DNA of 64,000 nt, from the NCBI RefSeq assembly GCF_034702125.1, contig NC_085860.1:54110833-54174832 (forward strand), given 5' to 3'. This DNA is from Engraulis encrasicolus (Eukaryota > Chordata > Actinopteri > Clupeiformes > Engraulidae). Positions 60,801 to 64,000 of this stretch are shown piece by piece. The first letter of the stretch is position 1. Each line of letters opens with the position of its first letter. The position numbers and the translations under genes were made by a program. A model generated the notes under the pieces. That model saw nothing but the letters and a program-made list of their open reading frames with translations, did no database searches and was not told the DNA's origin.

Positions 60801-63800
60801 AGAGGATGGTGATGTAGTTGGGCTCTCTGTAGGAGTTGTTGGGGATGTAGTTGTGCTGCCTGTAGTTGTAGTTGATGACGGTGTTGTAGTTGGGGTAGTT
60901 GTTGTAGTGATACTTGTAGTTGTGCTGCCTGTCGTTGTAGTTATTGTTGGTGTTGGAGTTGGGGTAGTTGTAGTAGTGGTGGTCGTGGTTGTTGGTGTTG
61001 GGCTAACTGTAGAAGATGGTGATGTAGTTGGGCTCTCTGTAGGAGTTGTTGGGGATGTAGTTGTGCTGCCTGTAGTTGTAGTTGATGACGGTGTTGTAGT
61101 TGGGGTAGTTGTTGTGATCGTTGTAGTTGTGCTGCCCGTAGTTGACGGTGGTGTTGTACTTGGGCTAGCTGTTGGAGTTGTAGTGATCGTTGTAGTTGTG
61201 CTGCCCGTAGTTGTAGTTATTGTTGGTGTTGGAGTTGGGGTGGCTGTAGTAGTGGTGGTCGTGGTTGTTGGTGTTGGGCTAACTGTAGAAGATGGTGATG
61301 TAGTTGGGCTCTCTGTAGGAGTTGTTGGGGATGTAGTTGTGCTGCCTGTAGTTGTAGTTGATGACGGTGTTGTAGTTGGGGTAGTTGTTGTGATTGTTGT
61401 AGTTGTGCTGCCCGTAGTTGACGGTGGTGTTGTACTTGGGCTAGCTGTTGGAGTTGTAGTGATCGTTGTAGTTGTGCTGCCCGTAGTTGTAGTTATTGTT
61501 GGTGTTGGTGTTGGGGTAGTTGTAGTAGTGGTGGTTGTGGTTGTTGGTGTTGTGCTAAATGTAGAAGATGGTGATGTAGTCTGGCTAGCGGTAGGGGTTG
61601 TTGGGAATGTAGTTGTGCTGCCTGTAGTTGTAGTTGATGACGGTGTTGTAGTTGGGGTAGTTGTTGTGATCGTTGTAGTTGTGCTGCCCGTAGTTGTAGT
61701 TATTGTTGGTGTTGGGGTGGCTGTAGTAGTGGTGGTCGTGGTTGTTGGTGTTGGGCTAACTGTAGAAGATGGTGATGTAGTTGGGCTCTCTGTAGGAGTT
61801 GTTGGGGATGTAGTTGTGCTGCCTGTAGTTGTAGTTGATGACGGTGTTGTAGTTGGGGTAGTTGTTGTAGTGATACTTGTAGTTGTGCTGCCCGTAGTTG
61901 TAGTTATTGTTGGTGTTGGAGTTGGGGTGGCTGTAGTAGTGGTGGTAGTGGTTGTTGGTGTTGGGCTAACTGTAGAGGATGGTGATGTAGTTGGGCTCTC
62001 TGTAGGGGTTGTTGGGGATGTAGTTGTGCTGCCTGTAGTTGTAGTTGATGACGGTGTTGTAGTTGGGGTAGTTGTTGTAGTGATACTTGTAGTTGTGCTG
62101 CCCGTAGTTGACGGTGGTGTTGTACTTGGGCTAGCTGTTGGAGTTGTAGTGATACTTGTAGTTGTGCTGCCCGTAGTTGTAGTTATTGTTGGTGTTGGAG
62201 TTGGGGTGGCTGTAGTAGTGGTGGTCGTGGTTGTTGGTGTTGTGCTAACTGTAGAAGATGGTGATGTAGTTGGGCTCTCTGTAGGGGTTGTTGGGGATGT
62301 AGTTGTGCTGCCTGTAGTTGTAGTTGATGACGGTGTTGTAGTTGGGGTAGTTGTTGTGATGATCGTTGTAGTTGTGCTGCCTGTCGTTGTAGTTATTGTT
62401 GGTGTTGGTGTTGGGGTGGCTGTAGTAGTGGTGGTCGTGGTTGTTGGTGTTGGGCTAACTGTAGAAGATGGTGATGTAGTTGGGCTCTCTGTAGGGGTTG
62501 TTGGGGATGTAGTTGTGCTGCCTGTAGTTGTAGTTGATGACGGTGTTGTAGTTGGGGTAGTTGTTGTAGTGATACTTGTAGTTGTGCTGCCTGTCGTTGT
62601 AGTTATTGTTGGTGTTGGAGTTGGGGTAGTTGTAGTAGTGGTGGTCGTGGTTGTTGGTGTTGGGCTAACTGTAGAGGATGGTGATGTAGTTGGGCTCTCT
62701 GTAGGAGTTGTTGGGGATGTAGTTGTGCTGCCTGTAGTTGTAGTTGATGACGGTGTTGTAGTTGGGGTAGTTGTTGTAGTGATACTTGTAGTTGTGCTGC
62801 CCGTAGTTGTAGTTATTGTTGGTGTTGGTGTTGGGGTAGTTGTAGTAGTGGTGGTTGTGGTTGTTGGTGTTGTGCTGACTGTAGAAGATGGTGATGTAGT
62901 TGGGCTCTCTGTAGGGGTTGTTGGGGATGTAGTTGTGCTGCCTGTAGTTGTAGTTGATGACGGTGTTGTAGTTGGGGTAGTTGTTGTGATTGTTGTAGTT
63001 GTGCTGCCCGTAGTTGACGGTGGTGTTGTACTTGGGCTAGCTGTTGGAGTTGTAGTGATCGTTGTAGTTGTGCTGCCCGTAGTTGTAGTTATTGTTGGTG
63101 TTGGAGTTGGGGTGGCTGTAGTAGTGGTGGTCGTGGTTGTTGGTGTTGGGCTAACTGTAGAAGATGGTGATGTAGTTGGGCTCTCTGTAGGGGTTGTTGG
63201 GGATGTAGTTGTGCTGCCTGTAGTTGTAGTTGATGACGGTGTTGTAGTTGGGGTAGTTGTTGTAGTGATACTTGTAGTTGTGCTGCCCGTAGTTGACGGT
63301 GGTGTTGTACTTGGGCTAGCTGTTGGAGTTGTAGTGATCGTTGTAGTTGTGCTGCCCGTAGTTGTAGTTATTGTTGGTGTTGGAGTTGGGGTAGTTGTAG
63401 TTGTGGTTGTAGTGGTAGTTGGTGTTGTGCTAAATGTAGAAGATGGTGATGTAGTCTGGCTAGCGGTAGGGGTTGTTGGGAATGTAGTTGTGCTGCCTGT
63501 AGTTGTAGTTATTGTTGGTGTTGTAGTTGGGGTAGTTGTTGTGATTGTTGTAGTTGTGCTGCCCGTAGTTGTAGTTATTGTTGGTGTTGGAGTTGGGGTG
63601 GCTGTAGTAGTGGTGGTAGTGGTTGTTGGTGTTGGGCTAACTGTAGAAGATGGTGATGTAGTTGGGCTCTCTGTAGGAGTTGTTGGGGATGTAGTTGTGC
63701 TGCCTGTAGTTGTAGTTGATGACGGTGTTGTAGTTGGGGTAGTTGTTGTAGTGATACTTGTAGTTGTGCTGCCTGTCGTTGTAGTTATTGTTGGTGTTGG

Positions 63801-64000
63801 AGTTGGGGTGGCTGTAGTAGTGGTGGTCGTGGTTGTTGGTGTTGGGCTAACTGTAGAAGATGGTGATGTAGTTGGGCTCTCTGTAGGGGTTGTTGGGGAT
63901 GTAGTTGTGCTGCCTGTAGTTGTAGTTGATGACGGTGTTGTAGTTGGGGTAGTTGTTGTGATCGTTGTAGTTGTGCTGCCCGTAGTTGACGGTGGTGTTG
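43781..64000 (-). CDS. gel-forming mucin (MUC2/MUC5 type), 3' part, incomplete at window edge
   Basis: Secreted mucus glycoprotein that forms disulfide-linked polymers. Exons in gene order: (beyond 64000)-56825, 56720-56551, 56180-56012, 55667-55441, 53362-53179, 52562-52370, 50462-50284, 49879-49813, 49501-49374, 48597-48575, 47311-47149, 46918-46878, 46589-46461, 46060-46021, 45717-45600, 43955-43781. All are GT-AG and phases close. After the Thr/Pro/Ser exon come the linker (TDEGGWCYTAYCN), D4 with VWD (GWGDDRFTFDG, NCTYVLVQEI), the junction TEGQCGSC, C8 and TIL (CPTDKVYEACG), VWC modules (LGESWRHDC, PPGDKCVKYTC, DESGCCKVC) and a cystine knot (CCREQRTSQR ... YIEECGC). 668 residues follow the repeat exon. 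Which paralog it is (MUC2, 5AC, 5B) cannot be settled without the 5' half. GDPH is absent from D4. Confidence 0.93.
44806..44985 (-). mobile_element. tRNA-derived SINE
   Basis: On the minus strand a tRNA-like head with CATGGCTCACATGGCTATGG and a consensus B box (GGGTTCGATTCCCG, near 44917-44936) is followed by a body and an A-rich end (GGTGAAAAAGCCCC). It is in the last mucin intron. Not a functional tRNA: no cloverleaf is complete. Confidence 0.7.
45057..45252 (+). mobile_element. hairpin retro-like element with 14-bp target duplication, ribozyme core deleted
   Basis: Flanked by TCAATGAAATAAGA at 45043-45056 and 45253-45266. It has a leader with GGGTGTTGGCCCAAAT (compare 13733-13938), then perfect 49-nt arms (45137-45185 and 45204-45252) around an 18-nt loop. 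The loop holds GGC-ACAC-GCC-GAAACGCG, i.e. hammerhead helix II and GAAAC without CTGAN. The duplicated target lies in a tRNA-like SINE head (GGTGCAGTGGCTCAATG), so that older SINE is split. Confidence 0.75.
45330..45504 (-). mobile_element. tRNA-derived SINE with 12-bp target duplication
   Basis: Minus strand: CGTGGCCAACTGGTAGGGCA (A-box region) and CGGGTTCGATTCCCGGC (B box), then a body ending GTAAAAGACCAAAAAAACAC. TGTCCCAATTAA flanks it at 45318-45329 and 45505-45516. Confidence 0.85.
45748..45814. repeat. (GT)n microsatellite
   Basis: About 33 GT units, 31 bp upstream (in gene sense) of the penultimate mucin exon. Confidence 0.97.
47333..47582. mobile_element. piggyBac-like MITE
   Basis: TTAACTCATTTTGTCC and GGACACAATGGGTTAA ends; body shared with 11324-11629 and 1881-2122. 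In a mucin intron, 22 bp from the exon 47311-47149. Confidence 0.75.
47620..47899. repeat. 30-bp minisatellite, ~9 copies
   Basis: Unit AAAGTAGGCCTATTTGTTAT plus GGTGTTTTTT with few substitutions. Hydrophobic open frames across it are artefacts. No spacers, so not CRISPR. Confidence 0.95.
48026..48438. mobile_element. hAT MITE with 8-bp target duplication
   Basis: CAGGGCTTGACATTAAC and GTGTCAAGCCCTG ends. CATGTACT is duplicated at 48018-48025 and 48439-48446. Interior contains inverted CTAGCCA blocks. It ends 136 bp before the 23-nt mucin mini-exon (48597-48575). Confidence 0.9.
48781..48960. repeat. fish interspersed repeat fragment
   Basis: TTGCATTTGGCAGACGCTTT followed by CCAAAGTGACTT is the start of the same widespread repeat as in 18656-18857. 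Confidence 0.55.
49205..49350 (-). mobile_element. fragment of the hammerhead-element family
   Basis: This matches the 13833-13935 half-arm and leader (GGAGCAT, AACAGTGTTGCGGACCTTTA, TTTGGTCCAGCACCTGT, ACTGATGTGCGCG). Plus-strand CCGAAACGCTGTGCC is a remnant of the GAAAC side only. It ends about 25 bp from mucin exon 49501-49374. Confidence 0.6.
50047..50255. mobile_element. fold-back MITE
   Basis: GCAGGCTTGTACGAAATTCC and its complement at the right end, with arms continuing through ATTGAAATTCA and AATGCCATAAT for ~75 nt each. Confidence 0.7.
51144..51930 (+). mobile_element. hAT element with transposase C-terminal remnant
   Basis: CAGGGCTTTGAACCGGTTC and GGTTCAAAGCCCTG ends, 8-bp duplication GTCTTAAT at 51136-51143 and 51931-51938. 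Around 51580-51700 the plus strand reads VSVERAFSSLRFILRL and, in another frame, LNDKILEDILFIHLNKQF, i.e. a frameshifted hAT dimerisation domain. It has inserted into an older intronic repeat (relatives near 49583 and 52612). Confidence 0.88.
53455..53623. mobile_element. hAT MITE with 8-bp target duplication
   Basis: TAGGGGTGTAAAGAT and ATTCACACCCCTA ends; TGTATGTG at 53447-53454 and 53624-53631. The inside is made of ATTGAATCG-type repeats. Confidence 0.88.
53919..54285. mobile_element. TTAA MITE, copy 2
   Basis: Same family as 260-622, nearly complete. Its right TTAA (54282-54285) is also the left TTAA of the next element. Confidence 0.85.
54282..54938. mobile_element. fold-back TTAA MITE, ~200-bp inverted ends
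   Basis: TTAAAGGAGAAGTCCACTTT at the left and its near complement at the right (to 54938). The arms stay paired for about 200 nt (ACCACTCAGAAAATGGCC, CAACCAGCTTTAGAATGG). The ~250-nt centre includes a GAAAGTGAAAGTGAAA run. Non-coding. Confidence 0.85.
55044..55368. mobile_element. hAT MITE with 8-bp target duplication
   Basis: CAGGGGTGAGGAAAC and GGTTCCCCATCCCTG ends; CTGTAGGC at 55036-55043 and 55369-55376. Ends 72 bp from mucin exon 55667-55441. Confidence 0.9.
56233..56492. mobile_element. TTAA MITE in mucin intron
   Basis: TTAAAGGGGTATGCCACTAT and ATAGTGGCATACCTCTTTAA ends (~32-bp inverted repeats). A second palindrome around AGCATGTAGCATGCTACA lies inside. 59 bp from exon 56720-56551. 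Confidence 0.8.
56826..64000 (-). repeat. mucin Thr/Pro/Ser tandem-repeat region
   Basis: 7.2 kb without an intron, nearly pure G/T on the plus strand, encoding Thr/Pro/Ser with Ile and Val. Higher-order modules start at GTTGGGGATGTAGTTGTGCT (for example 60421, 60631, 60841, 61051 at 210-nt spacing; 61051-61327 and 61327-61603 at 276 nt). The 276-nt form has an extra 66-nt block with GACGGTGGTGTTGTACTTGG. About 27 modules lie in the window. These domains are heavily O-glycosylated in known mucins. Confidence 0.93.

Overview
The window looks like vertebrate, most likely teleost, genomic DNA. It has multi-exon genes with GT-AG introns, long AC/CT microsatellites, hAT, TTAA-type and Tc1-like DNA transposons, tRNA-derived SINEs, an L1-type LINE and a DIRS retrotransposon. 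I cannot name the species from sequence alone. Only two ordinary host genes are visible, both on the minus strand, separated by about 24 kb of transposon-dominated DNA.

Layout. (1) 1-6.1 kb: repeats only. (2) 6.6-19.9 kb: a complete 14-coding-exon gene for the TFIIH p62 subunit (GTF2H1, 549 aa), whose introns are crowded with microsatellites, small DNA transposons and hairpin elements. Several hairpins carry a hammerhead-ribozyme-like core (CTGANGA, helix II, GAAAC) oriented sense to the host transcript. Ends of two p62 exons, with their 5' splice sites, have been duplicated tandemly as decoys. (3) 20-25 kb: decayed DNA transposons. (4) 25.2-27.6 kb, plus strand: a four-exon MULE-type transposase gene with N-terminal PHD and FLYWCH-like fingers, interrupted by one frameshift. 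(5) 28-31.3 kb: small repeats, plus a two-exon transcript-like block (30.0-30.3 kb) with an apparently spliced copy 600 bp away. (6) 31.5-42.2 kb: a DIRS tyrosine-recombinase retrotransposon (minus strand: gag-like, RT/RNase H and recombinase frames, inverted terminal repeats and internal complementary region). An almost full-length L1-type LINE (37.0-42.07 kb, 15-bp target duplication) is inserted in its upstream terminal repeat. The DIRS itself may sit inside an older hAT-like element.

(7) 43.7-64 kb, minus strand: the 3' part of a gel-forming secreted mucin (MUC2/MUC5 type), running off the right edge. Fifteen downstream exons encode the linker, D4 (VWD, C8, TIL), VWC modules and C-terminal cystine knot. 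A single giant exon (56.8 to beyond 64 kb) encodes a Thr/Pro/Ser repeat domain of ~210-nt and ~276-nt modules. In the one pair of variants checked closely and in the module spacings measured, length differences are multiples of three. The D4 domain lacks the GDPH motif common in these mucins. Mucin introns hold hAT and TTAA MITEs, several with exact target duplications, SINEs and a 30-bp minisatellite.

The two host genes are functionally unrelated (transcription/repair versus mucus). The strongest unusual signal is the hairpin elements with hammerhead-like cores: at least five copies in four introns of one gene, all sense, two related insertions with 14-15-bp target duplications, and a shared leader. 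This resembles Penelope-type retroelement derivatives.
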